Assembly (NCBI RefSeq): GCF_047149785.1
Contig: NZ_BAAGBE010000001.1
Location: forward strand, 1,116,001 to 1,180,000
Length of the DNA: 64,000 nucleotides
Direction of reading: 5' to 3'
From: Nitrobacter sp047149785
GTDB taxonomy: Bacteria; Pseudomonadota; Alphaproteobacteria; Rhizobiales; Xanthobacteraceae
Positions 1 to 8,698 of this stretch are shown here, piece by piece; position 1 is the stretch's first letter; every line of letters starts with the position of its first letter. The position numbers and the translations under genes were made by a program. A model generated the notes under the pieces. That model made no database searches and was not told the origin of the DNA. It worked only from the letters and a program-made list of their open reading frames with translations.

Positions 1-1
1 G

Positions 2-1645
2 AGGATCGACGCTCCGGTGCCCGCGGTTGCCGAAATTCTCGCCTCTGACCGCCTCAGAGAATTCACCGGCAATCTGGTCGATCCCAATTCCAGCAAGGGA
101 ACGGTGGCTGCGCAGATCGTGCTCGGCCTGCCGATCAGGCGTCAGATCACCAAGGAAGATACGACCTATTCCATCACCGCCGATCTTTCAGGGTTTGCCG
201 CCGACCACCTGATCATGAATCAGAAGCTTGAAGCGAACGCGCTGAAGGTGGTTGCCAACAACCAGGGATACCAGGTCAAGGGCGACGTGAAGATCAACGG
301 GCAGCCGGCTTCGCTGGATTACCGCAAGCCGGTGGACGGCGACGCCGATATCAAGTTGCAGGCCACGCTGGATGACGCGAGTCGTGCAAAACTCGGCATT
401 GATCTCGGCGCCGGCGCGACCGGCGCGATTCCGATCAAGCTGGTCGGGAAAATCGGCACTGACAAGGACAGCAAGATCGGCGTCGACGCCGATCTGACGT
501 CCTTGAAACTCGACAACCTTCTGCCTGGCTGGGTCAAGCTGCCGGGGAAGTCAGGTCACGCCACGTTCAATGTGGTGCAGAAGGCACAGTCGACGCGCCT
601 GGAGGATATCGTCATCGACGGCGGCGGCGCCATGATAAAGGGATCGCTGGAGATCGACCAGAACGGCGACCTGTTGAATGCGAATTTTCCGGTTTACGCG
701 CCCTCGGAGGGAGACAAGGCTTCGCTGAAAGCCGAGCGCAACTCGGACGGCGTGTTGAAGGTCGTCATGCGCGGCGATGTGTTCGATGGTCGCGGCTTTA
801 TCAAATCGGCGATCTCGGGCAAGCAGGCCGACGCCAAAGGCAAGACCAAGAGCATCGATTTTGACATCGACCTGAAGATTGGAGCCGTGGCCGGATTTTA
901 CGGCGAAGCCGTGCGTAGCGCGGAGGTGAAGATGGCACGGCGCAACGGGTCGATCCGCAGCTTTGTCATGAGTGGAAAGATCGGGCGCGACACCTCGCTG
1001 ACCGGCGATCTGCGCGGTCGTCCGCAAGGCCAGGATGTCATTCTGATCGAGACCAATGACGCGGGCGCGTTCTTCCGCTTTACCGATACCTATGGAAAGA
1101 TGTTTGGCGGTCAGCTTGCATTGGCGATGGACCCTCCGACCGCCGAGCCGCGCGCCAAGCAGGGGCTGATCAACGTTCGCAATTTCACGATCAAGGGCGA
1201 GACGGCTCTGGATCGCGCCGCGGCGGGCGGTCAGCCGGCCGCCCAGAACGGCATTTCGTTTTCGCGTCTGCGCGCGGAGTTCACGCGGCAGAACGGGCAA
1301 CTCACGGTGCGCGAGGGTGTCGTCAAGGGACCGACGATCGGCGCGACGATCGAGGGCAGGATCGACTATCCCGGCAACCAGGTTCGCATGAGCGGCACGT
1401 TCGTGCCGATGTACGGTCTCAATAACATCTTCGGCCAGCTTCCGATCGTCGGGTTGTTCCTCGGCGGCGGCAGCAACGAGGGATTGATCGGCGTGACCTA
1501 TGAAGTGGTGGGGACGCCCGGCCAGCCGCAGTTGCGGGTGAATCCGATTTCGGCCATGGCGCCGGGCGTGCTGCGCAAGATCTTCGAATTCCAGACCGGC
1601 AAACCGGCCAACCAGATCGAATATCCGTTACAGAGCGGCAACTGA
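2..1645 (+). CDS. AsmA/YhdP-like protein (DUF3971), C-terminal part, 5' end outside window
   Basis: This is the C-terminal part of a large envelope protein. The frame is open to the first base of the window, so the GTG at 17 is probably internal. The visible 540 or so residues are a repetitive beta-rich sequence without enzyme motifs. The end, with a segment of the type GTFVPMYGLNNIFGQLPIVG followed by a glycine-rich turn and VTYEVVGTPGQP, is characteristic of the AsmA-like C-terminal region of YhdP/DUF3971 proteins. In enterobacteria these bridge-like proteins take part in phospholipid transport between inner and outer membrane; that role is inferred here from family resemblance. It converges with tyrS, 75 bp away. 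Confidence 0.72.
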   Translation, partial: RIDAPVPAVAEILASDRLREFTGNLVDPNSSKGTVAAQIVLGLPIRRQITKEDTTYSITADLSGFAADHLIMNQKLEANALKVVANNQGYQVKGDVKINGQPASLDYRKPVDGDADIKLQATLDDASRAKLGIDLGAGATGAIPIKLVGKIGTDKDSKIGVDADLTSLKLDNLLPGWVKLPGKSGHATFNVVQKAQSTRLEDIVIDGGGAMIKGSLEIDQNGDLLNANFPVYAPSEGDKASLKAERNSDGVLKVVMRGDVFDGRGFIKSAISGKQADAKGKTKSIDFDIDLKIGAVAGFYGEAVRSAEVKMARRNGSIRSFVMSGKIGRDTSLTGDLRGRPQGQDVILIETNDAGAFFRFTDTYGKMFGGQLALAMDPPTAEPRAKQGLINVRNFTIKGETALDRAAAGGQPAAQNGISFSRLRAEFTRQNGQLTVREGVVKGPTIGATIEGRIDYPGNQVRMSGTFVPMYGLNNIFGQLPIVGLFLGGGSNEGLIGVTYEVVGTPGQPQLRVNPISAMAPGVLRKIFEFQTGKPANQIEYPLQSGN

Positions 1646-1720
1646 TTGTTTGAGACTGTGTGAGCGGGGCGACGGAGGTTGCTGTCAGTCATCTGCGCCG
1701 TTGCGGATTTTGATGGATGA

Positions 1721-2974
1721 CTATGCTGGCCGCAGCAATACGTGGCGCTTCTTGCCCATCGACAGCTTGATCACGCCTTCGGGCGTGAGATGGTTCGATG
1801 TCAGCATCATTTTCTCGTCGGTGACCGCGACATCGTTGACGCGCAGTCCGCCACCCTTGATCTGGCGGCGCGCTTCGCCATTCGAGGCGACAAGTCCCGC
1901 CTTCACGAACATCGCGAGCACGCTGGCTCCGCTTGAGAGATCGCCTTGAGGAATGTCCACGGTCGGAAGGCTTTCCGCAATCGCGCCCTGCTCGAAGGTC
2001 GTGCGCGCGGTGGCGGCGGCTTTCTCGGCCTCGTCGCGGCCATGCAGAAGCGCGGTCGCTTCCGTCGCCAGAACCTTCTTGGCCTCGTTGATCTCGGCGT
2101 CCCGCAACGCCGCCAGCCTCGCGATCTCGTCCATCGGCAGGATCGTGAACAGCTTCAGGAATCGGACGACGTCGGCGTCCTCGACGTTGCGCCAGTATTG
2201 CCAGTAATCGTAGACCGGCAGCATAGCGGCGTTGAGCCAGACCGCGCCCGCCGCGGTCTTGCCCATCTTGGCGCCCGATGCCGTCGTGAGCAGCGGACAG
2301 GTCAGCGCATAGAGCTGATGCGTCCCCATGCGGCGGCCGAGATCGACGCCGTTGACGATGTTGCCCCACTGATCCGAGCCGCCCATCTGCAAGTTGCAGC
2401 CATAGCGGCGCGCCAGCTCCACAAAATCGTAGGATTGCAGGATCATGTAATTGAATTCGATGAACGACAACTCCTGCTCGCGATCGAGCCGCATCTTCAC
2501 GCTGTCCATCGTGAGCATGCGGTTGATGGAGAAATGCCGGCCGACGTCGCGCAGCATCTCGATGTAATTGAGCTTGGTGAGCCATTCGGCATTGTCCACC
2601 ATCACGGCGTCGCCCCTGCCGCCGCCGAAGGTGAGGAATTTCGAGAACGTGCCCTTGATCGCTTCCTTGTTGGCGTCGATCTGGTCGTAGCTCAGGATCT
2701 TGCGCGTTTCGTCGCGGCCCGACGGATCGCCGACGCGCGTGGTGCCGCCGCCCATCAGCGCGATCGGCTTGTTTCCGGTCTGTTGCAGCCAGCGCATCAT
2801 CATGATCGAGAGCAGGTGACCGATATGCAGCGACGGCGCGGTGCAGTCGTAGCCGGCGTAAGCGATCGCCTCGCCCTTCGCGGCGAGCGCATCGAGACCC
2901 TCGATATCGGAGCATTGATGGATGAAACCCCGTTCCTGAAGGACATTGAGAAAATCGGACTTGAAGGCGGCCAT
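1721..2974 (-). CDS. tyrS: Tyrosyl-tRNA synthetase
   Basis: Cytoplasmic class I aminoacyl-tRNA synthetase that charges tRNA-Tyr. The 417-residue product has the HIGH signature exactly (residues 50-53) in the context GYDCTAPSLHIGH. A KMSKS-equivalent, KMGKT, lies near residue 238, and GGSDQWGN of the TyrRS catalytic domain is present. The C-terminal 80 or so residues contain the S4-like RNA-binding pattern (GLVASNGEARRQIKGGGLRVND). Length is normal for bacterial TyrRS. The ATG at 2974 starts the conserved N terminus. It is divergent from anmK, an arrangement common in alphaproteobacteria. Confidence 0.97.
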   Translation of the reverse strand: MAAFKSDFLNVLQERGFIHQCSDIEGLDALAAKGEAIAYAGYDCTAPSLHIGHLLSIMMMRWLQQTGNKPIALMGGGTTRVGDPSGRDETRKILSYDQIDANKEAIKGTFSKFLTFGGGRGDAVMVDNAEWLTKLNYIEMLRDVGRHFSINRMLTMDSVKMRLDREQELSFIEFNYMILQSYDFVELARRYGCNLQMGGSDQWGNIVNGVDLGRRMGTHQLYALTCPLLTTASGAKMGKTAAGAVWLNAAMLPVYDYWQYWRNVEDADVVRFLKLFTILPMDEIARLAALRDAEINEAKKVLATEATALLHGRDEAEKAAATARTTFEQGAIAESLPTVDIPQGDLSSGASVLAMFVKAGLVASNGEARRQIKGGGLRVNDVAVTDEKMMLTSNHLTPEGVIKLSMGKKRHVLLRPA

Positions 2975-3067
2975 GGCTATCTAACTCTGATCGTTTCCGT
3001 TCGATTCTGTCGCAAGCGATTCCGGTGCATGATTGCCGGACACTGCCGCCGGGCTCTGCTGTGTGCC

Positions 3068-3094
3068 ATTATAAGAAGTGTCCGTTCGGTACAA
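3068..3094 (-). promoter_or_regulatory. Possible sigma-70 type promoter for tyrS
   Basis: On the minus strand a perfect TATAAT (3068-3073) is preceded by TTGTAC (3089-3094), with a 15-nt spacer. It lies about 95 bp upstream of the tyrS start in the tyrS-anmK intergenic region. The spacer is shorter than the usual 17 nt, so this is a sequence-only suggestion. Confidence 0.3.
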
Positions 3095-3132
3095 GCCGGA
3101 CGTCGCATGGCAGCCACCGGGGGGTCCGCACG

Positions 3133-4233
3133 ATGATGACGGCGATCGGTCTGATGAGCGGCACCTCGCTGGACGGCGTCGATGTGGCCTTGATCGAAAC
3201 CGACGGCGAGCGGGTGGCGGCGCTCGGGCCGACCGGCTACCGCCCTTACACGGACCGCGAACGCGGCCTGTTGCGCGAGGCTCTGGCGGAGGCTGTCAAT
3301 CTGACGCGGCGCGACGCGCGGCCGGGCGTGATCGGCGAGGCCGAGCGCGCCGTGACCATGGCGCACGCCGAAGCCGTTGAGGCGTTTGTCGCGGAAAACC
3401 GCATCGCGCGCGAAGACATCGATATCGTCGGCTTCCATGGCCAGACCGTGCTGCATCGGCCGGCGCAGCGGCTGACGGTGCAGATCGGCGATGCGAACGC
3501 TTTGGCGAAAGCGATCCGCGTTCCGGTGATGCACGATTTTCGCGCGGCCGACGTAGCTGCCGGCGGGCAGGGCGCGCCGTTCGTGCCCGTCTATCATCGC
3601 GCGCTGGCGCAATCGCAGCGTCGCGAAGGACCGGTCTGCGTGGTCAATATCGGCGGGGTCTCCAACATCACCTATATCGATGGCGCCGACACGCTGATCG
3701 CCTGCGACACCGGCCCCGGCAATGCGCTGCTCGACGATTTCATGCTGCGCGTGACGGGGCAGCCCTTCGACGGCGAGGGACGGCTGGCGGCGCAGGGCCG
3801 TCCCGACGCGGACTGGATCGCGCACGCCTTGCAACATCCCTTCTTCGCGCAGTCGCCGCCGAAATCCCTCGACCGCAACGATTTCGCGTCGTTGCCGCTG
3901 CCCGACATGGCGCCCGCCGAGGGAGCGGCAACGCTGACCGCTTTCACCGCGGCGGCGATCGCGCGAGTCGTTCCGCTGCTGCCGAGGCCGCCGGAAAGCT
4001 GGATCGTGGCCGGCGGGGGAGCCCGCAATCCGACCATGCTCGGAATGTTGAGGGAGGGGGTTGCGCCCGCTTCTGTCGAGTCGGCCGAGGCGCTGGGCTG
4101 GTCGGCCGATGCCATCGAGGCACAGGCTTTCGCCTATCTCGCGGCGCGCGGCCTGCAAGGCTTGCCGCTGAGCTATCCCTCGACCACCGGCGTGCCCGTT
4201 CCGATGACCGGCGGGGTCATCGCCAAGCCCTGA
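3133..4233 (+). CDS. anmK: Anhydro-N-acetylmuramic acid kinase
   Basis: Phosphorylates and opens 1,6-anhydro-MurNAc released from peptidoglycan turnover, giving MurNAc-6-phosphate for recycling. The N terminus IGLMSGTSLDGVDV is the AnmK signature with the phosphate-binding loop. The family motifs GFHGQT, DFRAADVAAGGQGAP, NIGGVSNITY and DTGPGN follow in order, and a C-terminal IVAGGGARNP is present. The product has about 366 residues, as usual for the family. The reading frame is open upstream to 3025, but the ATG pair at 3133/3136 begins the conserved domain and is preferred. It ends 23 bp from the convergent hydrolase gene. Confidence 0.95.
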   Translation: MMTAIGLMSGTSLDGVDVALIETDGERVAALGPTGYRPYTDRERGLLREALAEAVNLTRRDARPGVIGEAERAVTMAHAEAVEAFVAENRIAREDIDIVGFHGQTVLHRPAQRLTVQIGDANALAKAIRVPVMHDFRAADVAAGGQGAPFVPVYHRALAQSQRREGPVCVVNIGGVSNITYIDGADTLIACDTGPGNALLDDFMLRVTGQPFDGEGRLAAQGRPDADWIAHALQHPFFAQSPPKSLDRNDFASLPLPDMAPAEGAATLTAFTAAAIARVVPLLPRPPESWIVAGGGARNPTMLGMLREGVAPASVESAEALGWSADAIEAQAFAYLAARGLQGLPLSYPSTTGVPVPMTGGVIAKP

Positions 4234-4256
4234 GCCGCTTCTTCGGCTGCGAACGG

Positions 4257-4919
4257 TCAGCGGATGTTGGCGAGCCTCATATCGAGATAGCCGGTCACCG
4301 TCTCCATCAGCGGCTCCATCTTTTCCTCGAAGAAATGGTTGGCGCCCGGAATGATGTGCTGGTCGATCACGATGCCCTTCTGGGTCTTCAGTTTTTCAAC
4401 CAGCGTCGTGACATCCTTGGCGGGCGCGACGATATCTTTTTCGCCATGGACGATGAGGCCCGACGACGGGCATGGCGCGAGAAAGGAGAAATCATAGCGG
4501 TTGGGCTCCGGCGCGATCGAAATGAAGCCTTCGACTTCGGGCCGGCGCATCAGCAGTTGCATGCCGATCCAGGCGCCAAAGGAAAATCCGGCCACCCAGC
4601 AGGCGCGCGCTTCCGGATTGATGGTCTGCGCCCAGTCGAGCGCGGCCGCCGCATCCGACAGTTCGCCGGTGCCGTGGTCAAACGAGCCCTGGCTGCGGCC
4701 GACGCCACGAAAATTGAAACGCAGCACCGAAAAACCGCGCGCCACGAAAGCGTAATAGACCTGATAGACGATCGGGTGGTTCATGCTGCCGCGAAACTGC
4801 GGATGCGGATGCAGGACCATCGCGATCGGCGCGTTTTTCTGCTTCGCCGGATGATAACGGCCTTCGAGACGGCCGGCGGGACCGGTAAAAATGACTTCAG
4901 GCATCACAATCCTTGGCAA
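4257..4919 (-). CDS. Alpha/beta hydrolase (COG2945-type)
   Basis: A 220-residue single-domain alpha/beta hydrolase of unknown substrate. The nucleophile elbow GFSFG (Ser near residue 112), the early motif HPHPQFRGSMNHPIV near residue 38 and the late histidine in GANHFFEEK (about residue 195) outline the catalytic triad region. This is the small cytoplasmic COG2945 family seen across proteobacteria, annotated only as hydrolase. No signal peptide is visible. It is divergent from the suf operon, with about 180 bp between the two starts. Confidence 0.85.
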   Translation of the reverse strand: MPRIVMPEVIFTGPAGRLEGRYHPAKQKNAPIAMVLHPHPQFRGSMNHPIVYQVYYAFVARGFSVLRFNFRGVGRSQGSFDHGTGELSDAAAALDWAQTINPEARACWVAGFSFGAWIGMQLLMRRPEVEGFISIAPEPNRYDFSFLAPCPSSGLIVHGEKDIVAPAKDVTTLVEKLKTQKGIVIDQHIIPGANHFFEEKMEPLMETVTGYLDMRLANIR

Positions 4920-5087
4920 ATCGGCCGGTTACAGGACGCTTTCCGGTTCGCAACCTTGTGGACGAAGGGCGATCAGGCGCCGCACGGCGATCCAGGTGCC
5001 GGTGCATAACTGCTGCGTTCTAACATAGGGCGAGGGGCGAAAAGCAAGCATCTTGCGCGATCGTGTGCGTCTTCTCCAAAAATATCA

Positions 5088-5093
5088 TATAAT
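5088..5093 (+). promoter_or_regulatory. Putative -10 element of the suf operon, very close to the start codon
   Basis: A perfect TATAAT sits in an AT-rich patch (about 5078-5096) and its end is only 6-9 bp before the GTG 5100/ATG 5103 start of the first suf gene. No convincing -35 hexamer is seen at the right distance. If it is used, the mRNA would be leaderless or nearly so. Confidence 0.35.
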
Positions 5094-5099
5094 TACAGT

Positions 5100-6257
5100 G
5101 TGATGCAGGGACGGGTTTATCTCGACTGGAATGCCACCACGCCGTTGCGCCGCGAGGCGCGGCAGGCGATGGCCGCCGCGATGGATGTCGTCGGCAACCC
5201 GTCGTCCGTCCATGCAGAGGGGAGGCGCGCGCGCGGGCTCATGGAAAACGCGCGGATGGCGATCGCGGCTGCCGTCGGCGGCGAACCCGGCAACGTAATC
5301 TTCACGTCCGGCGGAACCGAAGCCAACGCGCTCGCTCTAAGCGATAACCTTCAAAAAAATAAGCAAATAATTGAAGGGCTTATTGTTTCTTCTATAGAAC
5401 ATACCTCCGTGCTGGCTGGCGGGCAGTTCGCCCCGGATCGTATCGCGCGCCTGGCTGTGCATCGCTCCGGGCTGGTCGACCTCGATGCCTTGCGAACGAT
5501 GCTTGCCGGGGCGCCCCCGACGCTGGTGTCGGTCATGCTCGCCAATAACGAGACCGGCGCTATCCAGCCGGTCGCGGAAGCGGCCGGTCTGGTTCACGAA
5601 GCGGGCGGCCTGCTGCATGTCGATGCTGTCCAGGCGTTCGGAAAAATGACCTTTGATATCATGTCGTTGAATTCCGATCTTCTATCGATTTCAGCGCACA
5701 AGATCGGCGGTCCGGTCGGGATCGGCGCATTGATTCTGGCGCCGAACCAGACTGGCCCTCACGCGTTGATTCGCGGAGGCGGCCAGGAGCGGGGCCGCCG
5801 CGCCGGGACCGAAAATGTGCCGGCGATTGTCGGGTTCGGAGCCGCGGTCAAGGCGGCTGTCGGAGCCAGAGCCGGCGACATGGCCCGCATCGAAAATCTC
5901 CGGAATCGTCTCGAGGAAGGCTTGAGGCAAACCCAAGGCAGCATAACTATCTCCGAGGATGTGGCGCGCCTGCCGAATACGACGCTGTTCGCCGTGCCCG
6001 GGTTGAAAGCCGAAACCGCGGTGGTGGGCTTCGATCTCGAAGGAGTGGCCGTTTCGTCGGGCTCCGCGTGTTCGTCCGGGAAGGTACAACCGTCGCATGT
6101 GCTGGAGGCGATGGGATACGGTCCGGCTATAACCAAAAGTGCAATACGATTTTCGCTGGGCTGGGAGACCACGGACGCGGACGTCGATCGGGCTATTAAG
6201 GCTTGGCGAAAGCTCTCAGGTGCACTAGTAAAGAGGGACGAAACAGTGCTTGAATAG
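5100..6257 (+). CDS. Class I cysteine desulfurase (IscS/NifS-type), first gene of the SUF operon
   Basis: PLP enzyme that converts cysteine to alanine and passes sulfur as a persulfide for Fe-S cluster assembly. The start YLDWNATTPLRREA, the PLP-lysine motif SAHKIGGPVG (about residue 200) and the catalytic-cysteine loop GSACSSGKVQPSHVL (about residue 320) are diagnostic of the IscS/NifS class. The 385-residue length fits. Start is GTG 5100 or ATG 5103; both precede the conserved N terminus and no Shine-Dalgarno sequence is seen. It heads the suf gene run, 83 bp before sufB. The operon also has a class II desulfurase (sufS), so two sulfur donors are encoded together. Bases 5335-5400 are unusually AT-rich for this gene. 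Confidence 0.93.
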   Translation: MMQGRVYLDWNATTPLRREARQAMAAAMDVVGNPSSVHAEGRRARGLMENARMAIAAAVGGEPGNVIFTSGGTEANALALSDNLQKNKQIIEGLIVSSIEHTSVLAGGQFAPDRIARLAVHRSGLVDLDALRTMLAGAPPTLVSVMLANNETGAIQPVAEAAGLVHEAGGLLHVDAVQAFGKMTFDIMSLNSDLLSISAHKIGGPVGIGALILAPNQTGPHALIRGGGQERGRRAGTENVPAIVGFGAAVKAAVGARAGDMARIENLRNRLEEGLRQTQGSITISEDVARLPNTTLFAVPGLKAETAVVGFDLEGVAVSSGSACSSGKVQPSHVLEAMGYGPAITKSAIRFSLGWETTDADVDRAIKAWRKLSGALVKRDETVLE

Positions 6258-6340
6258 TTCTAAGACCATTTCTTGGGAACAGGACAAGCACCGAGACATG
6301 AAATCCACCGTGGTCCTTGAAACCGCGAGCGGAGGTTAGA

Positions 6341-7822
6341 ATGGCAGCCGTACAAGAGACGGTCGATCGGGTTCGCCAGATCGACGTCGATCAATACCGG
6401 TATGGATTCGAGACTGTGATCGAATCCGAGAAGGCTCCCAAGGGGCTTTCCGAAGACACCGTCCGGTTTATTTCCGACAAGAAAAACGAACCAGCCTGGA
6501 TGCTCGAGTGGCGGCTTGAAGCCTATCGTCGCTGGCTGACCATGCAGGAGCCCAACTGGGCGCGCGTCGACTATCCGAAGATCGACTATCAGGACCTTTA
6601 TTATTACGCCGCGCCGAAGCCCAAGAAGGAGGTCGCCTCGCTCGACGAGATCGACCCCGAAATCCTCAAGACCTATGAGAAGCTCGGCATTCCCTTGCGC
6701 GAGGTCGAGGCGCTCGAAGGCGTCGTCCGTCCCGAGGGCGAGCGGAAAGTCGCGGTCGACGCCGTGTTCGATTCGGTCTCGGTGGCGACCACGTTCCAGG
6801 AAGAGCTGAAGAAGGCCGGCGTGATCTTCATGCCGATCTCTCACGCCATTCAGCAGCATCCCGAACTGGTGAAGAAATATCTCGGAAGCGTCGTGCCGAC
6901 CTCCGACAATTTCTTCGCGACGCTGAATTCGGCGGTGTTTTCCGACGGCTCGTTCGTCTACATCCCGCCGGGCGTGCGTTGCCCGATGGAATTGTCGACC
7001 TACTTCCGCATCAACGAGCGCAACACCGGCCAGTTCGAGCGCACGCTCATCATCGCCGACAAGGGCGCGTATGTCAGCTATCTCGAAGGCTGCACCGCTC
7101 CGCAGCGCGACGAGAACCAGTTGCACGCCGCGGTGGTCGAACTGGTCGCGCTCGACGATGCCGAGATCAAGTATTCGACGGTGCAGAACTGGTACCCCGG
7201 AAACTCCGAGGGCAAGGGCGGCATCTACAATTTCGTGACCAAGCGCGGTGACTGCCGCGGAGCGCGTTCGAAAATCTCGTGGACCCAGGTCGAGACCGGC
7301 TCCGCCATCACCTGGAAGTATCCGAGCTGCATCCTGCGCGGCGACGATTCGCGCGGCGAGTTCTACTCGATCGCGATCTCGAACGGCTACCAGCAGGTCG
7401 ACAGCGGCACCAAGATGCTGCACCTCGGCAAGAACACCACGAGCCGGATCATCTCCAAGGGCATCGCGGCGGGCAAGTCGCAGAACACCTATCGCGGTCT
7501 CGTCACCGCGCACCGCAAGGCCAGCAACGCGCGCAACTTCACCGCGTGCGACTCGCTGCTGATCGGCGACAAGTGCGGCGCGCACACCGTCCCGTATATC
7601 GAGGCCAAGAACACCTCGGCGCTGTTCGAGCACGAGGCGACCACGTCGAAGATTTCCGAAGACGTGCTGTTCTATTGCGTACAGCGCGGACTGTCGCAGG
7701 AGGAGGCCGTCGGCCTCGTCGTCAACGGCTTCGTGCGCGACGTGCTGCAACAGTTGCCGATGGAATTCGCGGTCGAGGCCCAGAAGCTGATCTCGATCTC
7801 GCTGGAAGGCAGCGTGGGGTAG
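6341..7822 (+). CDS. sufB: Fe-S cluster scaffold subunit SufB
   Basis: SufB forms the SufBC2D complex on which Fe-S clusters are built in the cytoplasm. The 493-residue protein has the family pattern throughout: FISDKKNEPAWMLEWRL near the N terminus, YIPPGVRCPMELSTYFRIN in the middle, then SYLEGCTAPQ, TVQNWYPG and a C-terminal ISEDVLFYCVQRGL. The reading frame opens at 6317, but ATG 6341 has a strong GGAGG 5 nt upstream and begins the known N terminus. It lies between the class I cysteine desulfurase and sufC; a palindromic repeat fills the sufB-sufC gap. Confidence 0.98.
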   Translation: MAAVQETVDRVRQIDVDQYRYGFETVIESEKAPKGLSEDTVRFISDKKNEPAWMLEWRLEAYRRWLTMQEPNWARVDYPKIDYQDLYYYAAPKPKKEVASLDEIDPEILKTYEKLGIPLREVEALEGVVRPEGERKVAVDAVFDSVSVATTFQEELKKAGVIFMPISHAIQQHPELVKKYLGSVVPTSDNFFATLNSAVFSDGSFVYIPPGVRCPMELSTYFRINERNTGQFERTLIIADKGAYVSYLEGCTAPQRDENQLHAAVVELVALDDAEIKYSTVQNWYPGNSEGKGGIYNFVTKRGDCRGARSKISWTQVETGSAITWKYPSCILRGDDSRGEFYSIAISNGYQQVDSGTKMLHLGKNTTSRIISKGIAAGKSQNTYRGLVTAHRKASNARNFTACDSLLIGDKCGAHTVPYIEAKNTSALFEHEATTSKISEDVLFYCVQRGLSQEEAVGLVVNGFVRDVLQQLPMEFAVEAQKLISISLEGSVG

Positions 7823-7824
7823 CT

Positions 7825-7909
7825 CGTCATTGCGAGCGAAGCGAAGCAATCCATGTTGTTTTGAGAAACCGGATTGCTTCGTCGCGCGGATGCGCTCCTC
7901 GCAATGACC
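7825..7909. repeat. Palindromic repeat (GTCATTGCGAG family) between sufB and sufC
   Basis: An 85-bp imperfect palindrome whose arms read cGTCATTGCGAGcgaagcgaagcaatcc and the complement ggattgcttcgtcgc...ctCGCAATGAC. The same arms occur at 10036-10188 and 28366-28450. It fills nearly all of the 109-bp gap between sufB and sufC and would form a long hairpin in the mRNA. Confidence 0.85.
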
Positions 7910-7931
7910 CTCAAATACTGAAGGATATGTA

Positions 7932-8687
7932 ATGCCGTTGCTTGAAGTCAAAGATCTGCACGTCCGCGTCGAGGAGCGCGAGATTCTTCACGGTCTTTCG
8001 CTGACCGTCGACAAGGGCGAGGTTCATGCGATCATGGGGCCGAACGGCTCCGGCAAATCGACGCTGAGTCATGTGATCGCCGGCAAGCCCGGCTACGAGG
8101 TCACCGGCGGCGAAATCCTGTTCGAGGGCGAGGACCTGCTGGCGATGGAGCCCGACGAGCGTGCCGCGAAGGGCGTGTTTCTGGCGTTCCAGTATCCGGT
8201 GGAAATTCCGGGCGTCGCCACCATGACGTTCCTGCGCACCGCGCTGAACGCGCAGCGCAAGGCGCGAGGCGAGAGCGAATATTCGACGCCGAATTTCCTG
8301 AAGAAAGTGCGCGCGGTCGCGGCCTCGCTCAACATCCCGCAGGACATGCTGCGCCGTGGCATCAATGTCGGCTTTTCCGGCGGCGAGAAGAAACGAAACG
8401 AGGTGTTGCAGATGGGGCTGTTCGAGCCGAGCCTGTGCATCCTCGACGAAATGGATTCCGGTCTGGACATCGACGCGCTACGCGTCGCGGCCGATGGCGT
8501 CAATGCGCTGCGCTCGAAGGATCGCGCGATGGTCGTCATCACGCACTATCAGCGGCTGCTCAATTACATCGTCCCTGATTTCGTGCACGTCATGTCGAAA
8601 GGCCGGGTCGTGAAAAGCGGAGACAAGGATCTGGCGCTGGAGCTTGAAGCGTCCGGATACGCGCAGTTCGAGGAACAGGCCGCCTGA
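7932..8687 (+). CDS. sufC: Fe-S cluster assembly ATPase SufC
   Basis: ABC-type ATPase subunit of the SufBC2D scaffold. Motifs in order are Walker A GPNGSGKS (residues 36-43), the SufC-type signature FSGGEKKRNE (about 150), Walker B CILDEMDSGLDID (about 172) and the H-loop ITHYQRLL (about 205). The 251-residue length is standard and there is no membrane segment, as expected for a soluble ATPase. It follows the palindromic repeat after sufB and is 11 bp upstream of sufD, with which it is surely co-transcribed. Confidence 0.98.
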   Translation: MPLLEVKDLHVRVEEREILHGLSLTVDKGEVHAIMGPNGSGKSTLSHVIAGKPGYEVTGGEILFEGEDLLAMEPDERAAKGVFLAFQYPVEIPGVATMTFLRTALNAQRKARGESEYSTPNFLKKVRAVAASLNIPQDMLRRGINVGFSGGEKKRNEVLQMGLFEPSLCILDEMDSGLDIDALRVAADGVNALRSKDRAMVVITHYQRLLNYIVPDFVHVMSKGRVVKSGDKDLALELEASGYAQFEEQAA

Positions 8688-8698
8688 CGGGATCGACG

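Noticed and set aside
1646..1720. Terminator between the AsmA-like gene and tyrS
   Set aside because: I could not find a stem of useful length followed by a T-run on either strand in the 75 bp.
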